DNA of 64,000 nucleotides from NCBI RefSeq assembly GCF_030717945.1, contig NZ_JAVAIM010000001.1, positions 1,921,131 to 1,985,130 on the forward strand. Direction: 5' to 3'. Both the position numbers and the translations under genes were made by a program. The notes under the pieces were generated by a model that saw only the letters and a program-made list of their open reading frames with translations, made no database searches and had not been told where the DNA came from. This stretch comes from Qipengyuania profundimaris. Lineage in GTDB: Bacteria; Pseudomonadota; Alphaproteobacteria; Sphingomonadales; Sphingomonadaceae. Positions 1 through 9,259 of the stretch are shown one piece after another; position 1 is the stretch's first letter, and every line of letters begins with the position of its first letter.

Positions 1-1146
1 GCGCGCGTGAAAGAGCTGGCGGCGGTATCCTGCCAGCGCTTCGTCAGCGCCATCGCCCGACAGCGCCACCGTCACGTGCTCGCGCGCCAGTTCGCATACC
101 CGCAGCGTCGGCAAGGCGCTCGCATCGGCAAACGGCTCGTCGAATATGGCAGCGATGCGATCGATCTCGTCGAACTGGTCGGCCGACACGATGCGCTCGT
201 GATGATCGGTGCGGAATAGCTCCGCTACCTTCCGGGCATGCGCCGTCTCGTCCACGCCCGCTACGTCGAACCCGATGGAGCAGCTCGTCACCGGCTGCGC
301 GCTTGCCTCGCTCATCAGCGCAACGACGGACGAGCTGTCCACCCCGCCCGAGAGGAACGCGCCCAGCGGCACGTCGGCGACCATCCGGCTGGTCACTCCT
401 TCGCGCATCAGGTGGAGCAGCTCGGCGGAGTGATCCTGCTGCGAACCCCTCGACCGCTCGGCGAAGCTCACGTCCCACCACTGCACCGGCGAAGCCGGGG
501 TGCGACCGTGCTCCAGCAATTCATAGTGCCCCGCCGGAAGCTTGCGAACTCCGCGCAGGATCGCGCGGTGATCCGGCACATAGCCCCAGGTCATGAAATC
601 CTCGATCGCCAGCGGGTCAATCGTCCGCCTGAGCAGCGGATTGGCCAGCAGGCCCTTCAATTCACTCGCAAAGGCCAGCGCGCCTCCGGGCAGCTCCGCA
701 ATGTAGAGCGGCTTCACCCCGAGCCGGTCGCGTGCGAGGAACAGCTGCCGGGTCGCGCAATCGTAGAGCGCGAAGGCGAACATGCCGTCGAGCCGTTCGA
801 GGCACCGCGGCCCCCATTTCTGCCACGCGGCGAGGATCGTCTCGGTGTCGCCATCGGTGCGGAATTGCGCCCCGCCCTGCTCCAGCTCGCGGCGCAGCCG
901 GCGGTAATTGTAGATCTCGCCGTTGAAGACGATGACCGCGCGCCCGTCCGCCGAATGCATGGGCTGGGGCGAACCGGCCAGATCGATGATCGAGAGCCGC
1001 CGATGACCGAGGCCCACGCCCGGCGCCGTCCAGACGCCTGCACCGTCCGGGCCACGATGCGCGAGCGCATTCGTCATCGTCTCGACCCGTTTGGGATCGA
1101 CCGGCTTCACCGTCTCGTAATGGAAAATACCCGCGATCCCGCACAT
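1..1146 (-). CDS. XrtA-system asparagine synthetase-type amidotransferase (3' end outside window)
   Basis: This is a class II glutamine amidotransferase fused to an asparagine-synthetase domain, of the type found beside exosortase A (amidotransferase 1 family). The ATG puts the glutaminase nucleophile at Cys2 (start MCGIAGIF). HRGPDG and NGEIYN motifs follow in the N-terminal domain, and the ATP-pyrophosphatase loop SGGVDSS is near residue 266. About 382 codons lie in the window; the family is usually near 630 residues, so the C-terminal third lies beyond the left edge. It starts 11 bp after the exosortase stop and is the last visible gene of the leftward operon. It probably amidates a sugar or amino-acid precursor of the exopolysaccharide. 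That substrate is inferred. Confidence 0.9.
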   Translation of the reverse strand, partial: MCGIAGIFHYETVKPVDPKRVETMTNALAHRGPDGAGVWTAPGVGLGHRRLSIIDLAGSPQPMHSADGRAVIVFNGEIYNYRRLRRELEQGGAQFRTDGDTETILAAWQKWGPRCLERLDGMFAFALYDCATRQLFLARDRLGVKPLYIAELPGGALAFASELKGLLANPLLRRTIDPLAIEDFMTWGYVPDHRAILRGVRKLPAGHYELLEHGRTPASPVQWWDVSFAERSRGSQQDHSAELLHLMREGVTSRMVADVPLGAFLSGGVDSSSVVALMSEASAQPVTSCSIGFDVAGVDETAHARKVAELFRTDHHERIVSADQFDEIDRIAAIFDEPFADASALPTLRVCELAREHVTVALSGDGADEALAGYRRQLFHAR

Positions 1147-1157
1147 GGGCCGGCGTC

Positions 1158-2147
1158 CTAGCCGAGGTGCGCGGCAGCGGCAAAGGCGATTGCGACGGCG
1201 AGCATGATGGCGACGATGAAGGTCGCTGAAATGCTCTTTCGCTCCAGCGACGCCACGGACGGCATCGCATCGATCTCGGCCAACGACCAGCCGGCATCCT
1301 CTGGGTCACGCTCGAACCAGCGCCAGGCGACGCCAATGACGATCGCGATGACGATGCCGAAGAAGAACCAGCCGTAGACGATATGATCGAAGCTCCCGGC
1401 AGCCTCCGCGCCCACATACTGCGCGATGAAGATCGTCGCCCAGGCACGGATCCCGTTGGCGATGATCGGCACGACGACGCAGGCGAGCATGAGCCATGCA
1501 CGGCGAGTCCAGCTTTCGAAGCAGGTGAAGGCGACGAGCGTGCCTAACGTAACCATCGCGATGAGGAACTTCACGCCCGAACAGGCTTCCGCCACGATGA
1601 AGAGACCGGCGGGCGTGTCGATATAGATGCCGTCGGATATCATGGCGACGCCGCTCGCTTCCGTGAGCCATGTCGCGAGACGTGCAGTGATGGCCTGCAA
1701 CTGCGGAATGATCTCGTCGCCGAAAGGGACGAGGAAGCATGAGTAGGCGATAGGCAGAACGAGGATCAGGCTCGCTCGCAAGCCCAGCAGCGCGATGGCA
1801 GCGCCCTGAAAGGTCATCACCGCACCAGCGTGTGCGAAGAGGTTGATATCCAGCGCGCGGCCGCCGAGCCACACCGAAAACCCGCCCACGAACCATGCGA
1901 GCGCCGGCCACCAGCCTTCTGGAACTACCGCAGCAAGCTCGTCACGCTTGATCCAGACCAGCCAGGCGATGATCGCCGGGATCAGGAGGATGTGGCTGTA
2001 GGTGTCGATATTCCACCACTGGTGGGCCATTTGCGCCCATTCCTCGAAGGTCACGACGAACAGAAGCAGCCAAACCAACCCAAGCTGAACGAGGCGGCTG
2101 CTCCAAGTCCTTTCAGGCGCAGAGTCCAGTGCGATCTCAGGCGGCAT
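1158..2147 (-). CDS. xrtA: Exosortase A (XrtA), without EpsI domain
   Basis: This is an integral-membrane cysteine protease/transpeptidase that recognises PEP-CTERM sorting signals. The proposed catalytic triad is visible: Cys189 in EACSGVKF, Arg234 in NGIRAW and His255 in FDHIVYGW. There are about eight hydrophobic segments. I chose the ATG at 2147, which overlaps the glycosyltransferase stop by 11 bp, rather than an Arg-rich upstream extension. The protein is only 329 residues. It ends after one extra membrane segment (about 306-326) that resembles the start of an EpsI domain, and then stops 11 bp before the next gene. Many XrtA proteins carry a C-terminal EpsI (DUF3485) domain of roughly 150-200 residues; none is encoded here. 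Confidence 0.93.
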   Translation of the reverse strand: MPPEIALDSAPERTWSSRLVQLGLVWLLLFVVTFEEWAQMAHQWWNIDTYSHILLIPAIIAWLVWIKRDELAAVVPEGWWPALAWFVGGFSVWLGGRALDINLFAHAGAVMTFQGAAIALLGLRASLILVLPIAYSCFLVPFGDEIIPQLQAITARLATWLTEASGVAMISDGIYIDTPAGLFIVAEACSGVKFLIAMVTLGTLVAFTCFESWTRRAWLMLACVVVPIIANGIRAWATIFIAQYVGAEAAGSFDHIVYGWFFFGIVIAIVIGVAWRWFERDPEDAGWSLAEIDAMPSVASLERKSISATFIVAIMLAVAIAFAAAAHLG

Positions 2148-3360
2148 CCCGACCGGCCTTTCCCGGGGCGAGGATCTGAGGGAGCTGCGCATAGACGCTT
2201 TCCCAGCTCATGTTATCGACCACAAACCGGCGCGCCGCCGCTCCCATGCCGCGTGCCGCCGCCATATCAGTTACAAGCCGCTCGATTCGCTCGACCCACA
2301 GATCGGGCTCTGGCTTGACGACAGCAAAATGGACATCGCTTTCCGCATCGATGCCGTTGGCCGCGCCCGGCGTCAGCAGCACAGGCCGCGCCATCGCCAT
2401 GGCTTCGAGCACCTTGTTCTGCACACCGCGAGCGATCATCAGCGGTGCCGCGACGATATCGGTAGCTTTCAGGAACGGGCGGACATCGGGAACCTCGCCC
2501 CATACGCGCGTCCCCGCTTCACCATGGCGGGCTTTCAGCGCAGCGGTGGGTGCACGGCCGACGATGTGGAAGCGAGCACGGGAAAAGCGGGTGCGCAGTC
2601 GCGGCATGACCCCCTCGATCATCCACTCGGCCGCCGCGATATTCGGCGCGTAGTCCATCTGTCCGGTGAAAACGATCTGCGGGTCCTCGGCCTTGACCAG
2701 TTCCTCATGCCCGGTCACGCCAACCGGATCGAAAAACTCGGCATCGATCCCGTTGCCGAGCGGGCGAATGTCCGTTCCCGATAGATTGTCGAGATTGGCC
2801 GAGAGCAGGTTTGCCTCGGCGCTGCTGATCAGCATCAGGCGGTCGGCTCGGTGCGCGAGGCGCGCCTCTTCGCGCGCCAGCAGCCGCGCCTCGCGACCGT
2901 TGAGCCACTTTCGCTGACCCGCCTCCGCGTAGGCTGCGAACTTGGCGCTATCGACATCGCACAGATCGACCACGACGTGACCATGAAAGCTGTCGGGAAT
3001 GTATTGCCCCATCTGCCCCGAGAAGACGAATATCGTGTCGACACGGTGGTTGCCGAGCGTCTTGTGGACGTAGCGCCGCATGGCCTCATGCTCGAACGCC
3101 GCAAGGCTCACCGGCTTGTTGGCGAGCACGGCCTGGATTCCAGCAAGCGGCAGCGGTTTGCTGCGCTCGATCAGGGCATGGGTCTTGGCGATTGCGGCCA
3201 GTTCACCCTTTTGCGCCAGATCGGTCTCGGTTTCAGCGAAAGCTCCGACATGGACCGGCCCAAGGCGCGCAAGCCCCTTGAGGAGGTGGTGCGAACGGAT
3301 CTTGTCGCCGCGATCGGGCGGGAATGGGACGCGGTGCGCGAGAAAAAGAATGTCGCCCAT
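2137..3360 (-). CDS. XrtA-system glycosyltransferase
   Basis: This is a GT-B fold glycosyltransferase of about 407 residues, resembling the sugar transferase subfamily found in exosortase A loci. The N-terminus (FLAHRVPFPPDRGDKIRSHH) is typical of that group. The C-terminal domain has VFTGQMDYAPN, FHIVGRAP and a nucleotide-sugar-binding stretch near GVQNKVLEAMAMARPV. The start is the ATG at 3360; an upstream in-frame extension overlaps the FemAB gene and has shadow-like composition. The enzyme should add a sugar to the lipid-linked exopolysaccharide repeat on the cytoplasmic face of the inner membrane. The donor sugar cannot be read from the sequence. Confidence 0.9.
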   Translation of the reverse strand: MGDILFLAHRVPFPPDRGDKIRSHHLLKGLARLGPVHVGAFAETETDLAQKGELAAIAKTHALIERSKPLPLAGIQAVLANKPVSLAAFEHEAMRRYVHKTLGNHRVDTIFVFSGQMGQYIPDSFHGHVVVDLCDVDSAKFAAYAEAGQRKWLNGREARLLAREEARLAHRADRLMLISSAEANLLSANLDNLSGTDIRPLGNGIDAEFFDPVGVTGHEELVKAEDPQIVFTGQMDYAPNIAAAEWMIEGVMPRLRTRFSRARFHIVGRAPTAALKARHGEAGTRVWGEVPDVRPFLKATDIVAAPLMIARGVQNKVLEAMAMARPVLLTPGAANGIDAESDVHFAVVKPEPDLWVERIERLVTDMAAARGMGAAARRFVVDNMSWESVYAQLPQILAPGKAGRDAA

Positions 3361-3374
3361 GGCCAGCGCCGCCC

Positions 3375-4436
3375 TCAGCCGAGACCGCGCGCGATGGCAG
3401 GGCCGATCCGGTTGGCGAGCCCCAGCGGCAGCCGCTTCCATAGTTCGATCTTGGCGGAATAGCCCGCATTGGTCGGGTCGATATTGCGTGCCTCGCTGCC
3501 CGGTGCGCTCCAGCTGCGGTAGACCAGCGGTTCGGGCTCAAAGCCCCAGTTCTTCTTGAAACTGAATGGGCCGCTGCCGGTCTTGGAGCGACCGAAATCG
3601 AATCGCGTGCAGCCCTTTCGCCGCGCATGGAGCATCAGCTCGTAATACATGCGCTCGTTCGCGCGGAGGCTGCGGGCGGCGAAGGTCCCGCCACCCCAGA
3701 AGGGCATCACGGTGCCGTTGTGGTAGAGCGACAGCACGCTCGCGGTCGGTCTCCCGCCATGGCTCACGGTGAGGATGTCGGCATCGTCCCCGAAGCGGTC
3801 GAGCACTGCATCGAACAGGCTTCGCGGGAACACAGGCGTGCCGAGATTGTGCACGCTCTCGGCATAGACCCCGTAATGCGCAGCGCAGTCCTGCTCGCCG
3901 TTGCCGGCGGTTATGGTCAGATCGTTGGCGAGGCCCTTGCGGACTTCCGCTCTCGCCTTGCGTGGGATGGCGAGCAATTGCGCTTCGTCGTCTTCCGCGA
4001 GATCGCGCGTGAAATTGGCGTGCTTGCCCGCGATCGTGTCCCATTCATCGGGCGCAACCGCATCGCGCAATTCGATGCTCGGCACACACAGGCGCTGGGC
4101 GAGTTCGGTGGCAGCCTGGGCGAGGAGATCGACGTCGCGCTCGCGCGAAACTAGTATTCCGCCGCCGACTCCGAATCCGCTCGAAACCAGCGCCCGCCCG
4201 AACAGGGGCGAATGGACGAGTGTCAGCGGCAGCCAGCCCGACAAGGTCGTTCCACGCTCGACGACGATCCCGTGCGCCGGATTGCCCGTGCCCTCTGCAA
4301 TAGCGGATAGCCACAGGGGGCGCTGGAAGACGCTGCCATCATTCTCGGCCACGAAACGCTCGATCCGTGCGACTTCGGTAGCGTCACCGAAATCGACCGC
4401 GCGCAGCTTGGCGCTATGCGTCACAGGCGCGTTCAT
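3375..4436 (-). CDS. XrtA-system FemAB family protein
   Basis: This 353-residue protein matches the FemAB-like family found next to exosortase A. FemAB enzymes have a doubled GNAT fold and transfer aminoacyl groups, classically from aminoacyl-tRNA to peptidoglycan. Visible hallmarks are the central AIPRKARAEVRKG region and the C-terminal YYELMLHARRKGCTRFDFGRS stretch, read here in two parts as a helix followed by the FDFG core strand. The ATG overlaps the deacetylase stop by 4 bp, indicating translational coupling. Its locus suggests transfer of an acyl or aminoacyl group to the exopolysaccharide, but neither donor nor acceptor is known. Confidence 0.88.
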   Translation of the reverse strand: MNAPVTHSAKLRAVDFGDATEVARIERFVAENDGSVFQRPLWLSAIAEGTGNPAHGIVVERGTTLSGWLPLTLVHSPLFGRALVSSGFGVGGGILVSRERDVDLLAQAATELAQRLCVPSIELRDAVAPDEWDTIAGKHANFTRDLAEDDEAQLLAIPRKARAEVRKGLANDLTITAGNGEQDCAAHYGVYAESVHNLGTPVFPRSLFDAVLDRFGDDADILTVSHGGRPTASVLSLYHNGTVMPFWGGGTFAARSLRANERMYYELMLHARRKGCTRFDFGRSKTGSGPFSFKKNWGFEPEPLVYRSWSAPGSEARNIDPTNAGYSAKIELWKRLPLGLANRIGPAIARGLG

Positions 4437-5305
4437 GCCGCCCAGTCGAGACTGCGCGCTGCCTCTCGCTCGGCCAGCTCATCCATTCGCCCCCACGCGA
4501 ATTCGCCGAGCAGGTCGGACAGCTTGTCCTCCATGCGCGAAAGGTTGGTGTAGTGCCGCAGGCGCGAGCGCATCGGCGCTCCGGCAACGCGCGGCTGGTC
4601 GGGATCGACTTCCCAGGGATGGAAATAGAAGACCGCCGGCCGCCGATCCTGCCGGTTCACTTGCCGGATGGCCCAGCGGCTGAAGGCATAGGGCAGGACG
4701 CGGAAAAAGCCGCCGCCGCCCGCAGCAAGACGGCGACCGCGGAATACCGCCGTTGTCACCGGTATCTCGACCAGATCGCTGTCCGGTACGGGATTGAACG
4801 CGAACCGCGGCGCCTCGCGCCAACCGTAATGATCATGGACCACAGGGGCGACGCTGGAGGAATAGGCATAGCCTTGCTCGGCCAGCACCTCGTGCGCCCA
4901 GGGGTTGCGGGCATCGATGGAAAAGCTCGGCGCTCGGTAGCCGGTGATTGCCGTGCCGCCGGCGTCCTCCAGGATTGCCCGTGCCTTCGCGAGATCCTCG
5001 GCAAATTCCTGCCGGGTGAAGGTGAACACACGCGTGTGATCATGGCCGTGGCTGGCGAGTTCGTGCCCGCGCTCGACGATAGCGCGCATGGCTGCGCGAT
5101 TGCGCTGCGCCACCCAGCCCAGCGAGAAGAAGGTGGCTTTGACTCCGGCGGCGTCGAACAGGTCGAGGATGCGCGCGACATTATCGCCGACGCGAAGCTG
5201 AAGCGAATCCCAGTCCTCGCGCTTGATCGTGTGTTCGAAGGCGCCGACCTGAAACCAATCCTCGACATCGACCGACAGGCCGTTGACGATTCTGTGCTGT
5301 GTCAC
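4433..5305 (-). CDS. XrtA-system polysaccharide deacetylase (NodB, DUF3473 C-terminus)
   Basis: This 290-residue carbohydrate esterase family 4 protein starts with the NodB motif SVDVEDWFQ (catalytic and metal Asp residues near 13-16). The metal-binding HGHDH follows near residues 86-90, then YRAPSFSI. The C-terminal part (FYFHPWEVDPDQPR region) fits the DUF3473 extension of exosortase-linked deacetylases. It likely removes N-acetyl groups from the exopolysaccharide. No signal peptide is evident, as is common in this subgroup. It lies 17 bp after the ATPase gene and overlaps the FemAB gene by 4 bp. Confidence 0.92.
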   Translation of the reverse strand: MTQHRIVNGLSVDVEDWFQVGAFEHTIKREDWDSLQLRVGDNVARILDLFDAAGVKATFFSLGWVAQRNRAAMRAIVERGHELASHGHDHTRVFTFTRQEFAEDLAKARAILEDAGGTAITGYRAPSFSIDARNPWAHEVLAEQGYAYSSSVAPVVHDHYGWREAPRFAFNPVPDSDLVEIPVTTAVFRGRRLAAGGGGFFRVLPYAFSRWAIRQVNRQDRRPAVFYFHPWEVDPDQPRVAGAPMRSRLRHYTNLSRMEDKLSDLLGEFAWGRMDELAEREAARSLDWAA

Positions 5306-5322
5306 CGGCCCCTCCCGACGTG

Positions 5323-6522
5323 TCAGGCCGCTGCGCGCGTCGCCTGGCTCTCGAAATAGTCTATCATCATCGTGAGCACATGTCGCAGCGATTGTTCCTG
5401 CTCGTCGAGGCGACGCTCGATGGCTTCGAGGCGCTTGTCGGCATCCTGCGGCAGGCCCCCCGTCGCCTGATCGCGCGAGGCGGCGAGTTTCTGCACCTCG
5501 CGGCGCATCGCGGCCATGTGCTTGTCCCGCTCCGCAAACGCCTTCTCGATCGCTTCGATCTGGTGATCGAGCAGCCCCTTGTCGTGCGCCTCCGAACTGG
5601 CCGGCGATGGCCGCGCCGGCTCGCTTCGTGCACGGGCGATGGCCTCCGCCGCCGGGAGATCGCGGTCCGGGCGCGGCTTGGCGGCGGTCTCGGTCTCGGC
5701 ATCCGGCGCATTGTCGCCATTCATCTCCTCGAGCACTGCTTCAAGCATGTCGGCTTCGAGGACCGACTGTTCTTCGACTGCCCCCATCAGCAGCAAGCGG
5801 GTCATCACCTGGTTGATCTTGCGCGGAATGCCACCCGTCGCCTTGTGCAGCTTCACCCAGATGCTGCCATCGATTTCGGGATTACCGTCCCACCCGACAT
5901 GCGCCAGGCGATGCTCCACATAGGGCTCGATTTCACCCGGCTGCATCGGTTCGAGATGATGCGCGGCAATGACGCGCTGGCGCAATTGTTCGAGCTCTTC
6001 GGACTGCGCGAGCAGGTGCTTGAATTCGGGCTGGCCGAGCAAGAGCGTCTGCAGAAGCGGATGCGAGCCGAGCTGGAAGTTCGACAGCATGCGCAATTCT
6101 TCAAGCGCGCCGATGGAAAGGTTCTGCGCCTCGTCCACGATCAGCAGCACGCGGCGGCCGTTGCGGGCTTCTTCGTGCAGGAACAGCTCGATTGCAGCGA
6201 GCGCCGCTGCCTTGTCGCCGCCTTCGATGTCGAGGCCGAAGCTGCGCGCGGCGACATGGATCATCTCGTCGTCGTCCAGCGCGCTGGTCACGACTTCGCC
6301 CACCGTCATGCGCTCGTCGTCGAGCTTCTCCTTCAGATGCGCGACGAGCGTTGACTTGCCCGAACCGACCTCGCCGGTGATGACGACGAAGCCCTCGCCC
6401 TGGTTGAGACCATAGCCGAGATAGCTCAGCGCTTTCTTGTGCGTGACGCTTTCGAAGTAGAAAGCCGGGTCGGGCGTCAGCTGGAAAGGGCGCTCGCGAA
6501 AGCCGTAAAAATCTTCGTACAT
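5323..6522 (-). CDS. XrtA-system secretion ATPase (ExeA-like)
   Basis: This 399-residue AAA ATPase is of the ExeA/GspA-like kind present in PEP-CTERM loci. Walker A is GEVGSGKST at about residues 50-58 and Walker B is LLIVDEAQN. The N-terminus (YEDFYGFRERPFQ) is the family signature. A C-terminal tail of about 120 residues is rich in Glu, Arg and Gln and looks like coiled coil (DHQIEAIEKAFAERDKHM region), perhaps for oligomerisation. It probably energises assembly or secretion of the exopolysaccharide. It sits between the beta-barrel gene (12 bp upstream) and the deacetylase gene. Confidence 0.92.
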   Translation of the reverse strand: MYEDFYGFRERPFQLTPDPAFYFESVTHKKALSYLGYGLNQGEGFVVITGEVGSGKSTLVAHLKEKLDDERMTVGEVVTSALDDDEMIHVAARSFGLDIEGGDKAAALAAIELFLHEEARNGRRVLLIVDEAQNLSIGALEELRMLSNFQLGSHPLLQTLLLGQPEFKHLLAQSEELEQLRQRVIAAHHLEPMQPGEIEPYVEHRLAHVGWDGNPEIDGSIWVKLHKATGGIPRKINQVMTRLLLMGAVEEQSVLEADMLEAVLEEMNGDNAPDAETETAAKPRPDRDLPAAEAIARARSEPARPSPASSEAHDKGLLDHQIEAIEKAFAERDKHMAAMRREVQKLAASRDQATGGLPQDADKRLEAIERRLDEQEQSLRHVLTMMIDYFESQATRAAA

Positions 6523-6534
6523 GCTGCGTCCTTA

Positions 6535-8202
6535 TCAGAAGTCGTAGCGCAGGCCGAGCAGCGCGGAAGCGGTGAGGAACTCGTCGGGAGATGCTTCCGG
6601 ATCGATCATGGTGAGCGCCACTGCGGCCCGTGCCGAGAGATTGCGCCACACCTGCTCTGTATAGGAAGCCGAGGTGCCGAGCGTGAAGGCATCGCCGAGC
6701 GAGCTGGCACCGCTTTCGAACCAGTTGGCGTAGGTGTTGAGTGCGTAGTTGCCGCGACCGAACGGCCCAGCCAGATTTGCCGTGACATATACGCTTTCGT
6801 CGACGATCCCGTCGGCAAGCTCCAAGATCGTGCCCGGCGCGCCGATGAAGCGGCGGCGGTCGTACCCGGCACCAATACCGGCCACCGTACGGCCCATCTC
6901 ATGCGTGTAGCTCACGACGACACCGCGCCCGCGGAAGACCGAAGAGCGGACCGAACCAAGCGCGCCGTCGATGCAGCCGAGCCCGTCAAGGCTGTTGACG
7001 CAGCCGGTGATGTCGCCCGTAACGGGGTCGCGCACGACTTCGAAATCGGTCTGCAGGGCGGCCAGCGCATTATTCAGGCGGCCGCCGAACCCTTGGATGC
7101 TGTCGTAAACGCCGATACCCAGCGTGCTGCGGCTGCTCGGAGCCCAGGTGAAACTGCCGTAGAAGGTTTCGCTGTCGTAGCGGTGGCCGAAGGTCGCCTC
7201 CAATTCGGTGCGGCTGCTCGGTCGCCAGATCACGCCGACGTCCCAGATCAGCCCGTCCGCCTCGTAGGCGATGGTGCGCGGGCTGCTCTCGTCGGTGATG
7301 AAGCGGCCATCGTTGCCGATCACCGGATCGCCGTCCGCATCGCGCAGGACATCGCGGCTCGACACTTCGACGTCCTCGATCCCTGCGCCGAACACCACCG
7401 CGAGTGTGGGCGTGACCGGCACCGTGACGTCGCCGCGAACGTAGACGTCGCGGACACGCTGATCGAGATTGGAGATGTCTTCTTGGTATAAGCCAGCGCC
7501 GACTCCCACGCCGACCGGCAGCCCTGCCCGTCCCGGAGCGATCCCGGCGCGCACATTCGCGCTGTGGCTTACGCTCTCGTCGAAAATGTCGACCGGCTGG
7601 CCACCGGCGCTGACGAAATCCGGTCCGTCGACCCGCGTATAGCCAATCCGGTAATTGGCGGAGACGTCCACGCCCTCGACCTGCGTCTGCAGCGTCGGGC
7701 CAGCATAGACCGAATAGGTCTGGGTGGTGAGATCGTCCGCAGCCAAAGGAGCGATGATCGAGCGACCCGACTCATCTACGCTGGTCCGCGTCGCGAGCGC
7801 ACCGGCCTCGATCGTAAGCACATTCGGAACGACCGAAGCATAGCCCCGGGCGATGCCGGTCAGCGTGTCGGAATCCGCGCCATCGGACTGGTGCGCGAAG
7901 TTCCGCTCGTAGCGCAGCGACACGGCAGCGCCCGTATTGCGTCCTTGCACCGATGCGTCGACGCCCGCAGCCAGCTGCGTATAGGTCAGCACATCGTCGC
8001 CCGGCGTGATCTGCCAATTGGCGATCGTATTCGCTTCGATATAGGGATCGATCCGCGTGCGGCGCGAGCCGCGGCTTTCCGAGCGGCCCTCGGCCTCATC
8101 GGCACCGGCGTCGCGGTTTTGCTGTGCCATGGCCGGACTGGCCAGCGGCAGAACGCCCGAAAGCGCCAGAGTTGCCAGTGCGAGCAACGCCTTACTGGTC
8201 AC
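6535..8202 (-). CDS. XrtA-system outer-membrane beta-barrel protein
   Basis: This is a secreted protein of about 555 residues with a Sec signal peptide (hydrophobic core ALLALATLALSGVLPLA, then SPAMAQ). The mature part alternates polar and hydrophobic residues, like a large outer-membrane beta-barrel, and ends in the aromatic LGLRYDF typical of barrel C-termini. It fits the PEP-CTERM-associated TIGR03016-type family and is probably the outer-membrane partner for polysaccharide export. The start is most likely the GTG at 8202, which has a GGAGAG Shine-Dalgarno seven bases upstream and overlaps the kinase stop. An ATG at 8217 lies partly within that Shine-Dalgarno region. Confidence 0.88.
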   Translation of the reverse strand: MTSKALLALATLALSGVLPLASPAMAQQNRDAGADEAEGRSESRGSRRTRIDPYIEANTIANWQITPGDDVLTYTQLAAGVDASVQGRNTGAAVSLRYERNFAHQSDGADSDTLTGIARGYASVVPNVLTIEAGALATRTSVDESGRSIIAPLAADDLTTQTYSVYAGPTLQTQVEGVDVSANYRIGYTRVDGPDFVSAGGQPVDIFDESVSHSANVRAGIAPGRAGLPVGVGVGAGLYQEDISNLDQRVRDVYVRGDVTVPVTPTLAVVFGAGIEDVEVSSRDVLRDADGDPVIGNDGRFITDESSPRTIAYEADGLIWDVGVIWRPSSRTELEATFGHRYDSETFYGSFTWAPSSRSTLGIGVYDSIQGFGGRLNNALAALQTDFEVVRDPVTGDITGCVNSLDGLGCIDGALGSVRSSVFRGRGVVVSYTHEMGRTVAGIGAGYDRRRFIGAPGTILELADGIVDESVYVTANLAGPFGRGNYALNTYANWFESGASSLGDAFTLGTSASYTEQVWRNLSARAAVALTMIDPEASPDEFLTASALLGLRYDF

Positions 8203-9250
8203 GGGATGTCTCTCCATAACCGTAATAGCTGCCAAAACGGCGCCCGCTCGGGCTGAAAGTGGTATCGTTGAGCAGCAGCTTGATATCCGGACATGCGGAC
8301 AGCAGATCGACGGCATCCTCCAGAGCAGCGCGCCCGGTTTGATCGCTGCGCGCGACAAGCAATGCCTGGCCGACATGTTTCGCCAGCTCGGCTGCAGGTG
8401 TCGCGGCCAAGGCAGGCGGACTGTCGAAGATGACGAAACGGTTCGGCGCACCGCGGGTGAGGCGGTTGAGCACTTCCCAGGTTCGTTCGCTGGCGAGATA
8501 TTCGCTGTCGCGCCCGGTGCGTTCGCCGGCGGGCAGCACCCACAGGCCGGGGATGTCCGTACCCACCACGAAATCTTCGACGTGCTCCGAGGGATCCGCC
8601 AGCACGTCCATGAAACCCTTGCCTGCGTCCAAACCGAGCTTCGACATGATCGAGGGCTTGCCGAAATCGGCATCGATGAGCAGCACTTCCGTATCCCGCT
8701 CGGCTGCCATCGCGATGGCGAGATTCAGCGCGCAAAAGGTCTTGCCTTCATTGGGATGCGGCGAGCAGATCAGCACCCGGCGCGCAGTCGCGCTGGCTTC
8801 CGCCTTGGCGGCTGCCAGGACCTGGCGCTTCACGATGCGGAACTCTTCCAGCAGGGTGGAGGCACCGCCGTCGGGATCGATCAGACCCTGCTCGCTGAGG
8901 AAGGAGCGGACGACCTCTCGCTTCTCCCCGCTGAACCGGACCGAAGGGACCTCGGGTTCAGATGCGGGAGAGCTGGTCACCGGTGTTTGGGCAGCTGCTG
9001 GAGCCAAATCAGCTTTCTCGCCGATGTAGTCCGATGCGCGCCGCCTTGGCGTTGGCTCCGGCGGAGCCTCCGAAGCGGCGCGCTTGGGGGCAAATTTCTT
9101 CGCCTTGCCGCTATCGAGCCCCTTCGGAACTCCGGCAGGCCGCAGATTGTCGAGGCCGAACGCACCGCTCGCCCGTTCGAGCAGCGATGCGCGGTCCGGC
9201 TTGGCCTGCTTTTCCGGCGGCGAGATCTTGGTGGGCTTGTTCACTGACAC
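8192..9250 (-). CDS. XrtA-system tyrosine autokinase (BY-kinase)
   Basis: This 352-residue cytoplasmic bacterial tyrosine kinase controls polysaccharide chain assembly together with the neighbouring Wzz-like protein. The Walker A-type loop is SPHPNEGKTF, Walker A' is VLLIDADFGKPS and Walker B is FVIFDSPP. The C-terminus carries a tyrosine cluster (Tyr342, Tyr343, Tyr345 in GSYYGYGE), the expected autophosphorylation site. About 110 Pro-, Ala- and Lys-rich residues precede the kinase domain. It starts 9 bp after the chain-length gene stop. Splitting the membrane adaptor and kinase into two genes resembles the CapA/CapB arrangement. Confidence 0.93.
   Translation of the reverse strand: MSVNKPTKISPPEKQAKPDRASLLERASGAFGLDNLRPAGVPKGLDSGKAKKFAPKRAASEAPPEPTPRRRASDYIGEKADLAPAAAQTPVTSSPASEPEVPSVRFSGEKREVVRSFLSEQGLIDPDGGASTLLEEFRIVKRQVLAAAKAEASATARRVLICSPHPNEGKTFCALNLAIAMAAERDTEVLLIDADFGKPSIMSKLGLDAGKGFMDVLADPSEHVEDFVVGTDIPGLWVLPAGERTGRDSEYLASERTWEVLNRLTRGAPNRFVIFDSPPALAATPAAELAKHVGQALLVARSDQTGRAALEDAVDLLSACPDIKLLLNDTTFSPSGRRFGSYYGYGETSRDQ
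8210..8215 (-). promoter_or_regulatory. Ribosome binding site deciding the barrel gene start
   Basis: GGAGAG on the minus strand stands seven bases before the GTG at 8202. It lies inside the end of the autokinase gene, so the barrel gene is probably translated by coupling or re-initiation. Its position favours the GTG over the ATG at 8217, which it immediately follows. Confidence 0.6.
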
Positions 9251-9259
9251 ATTCCCCCC

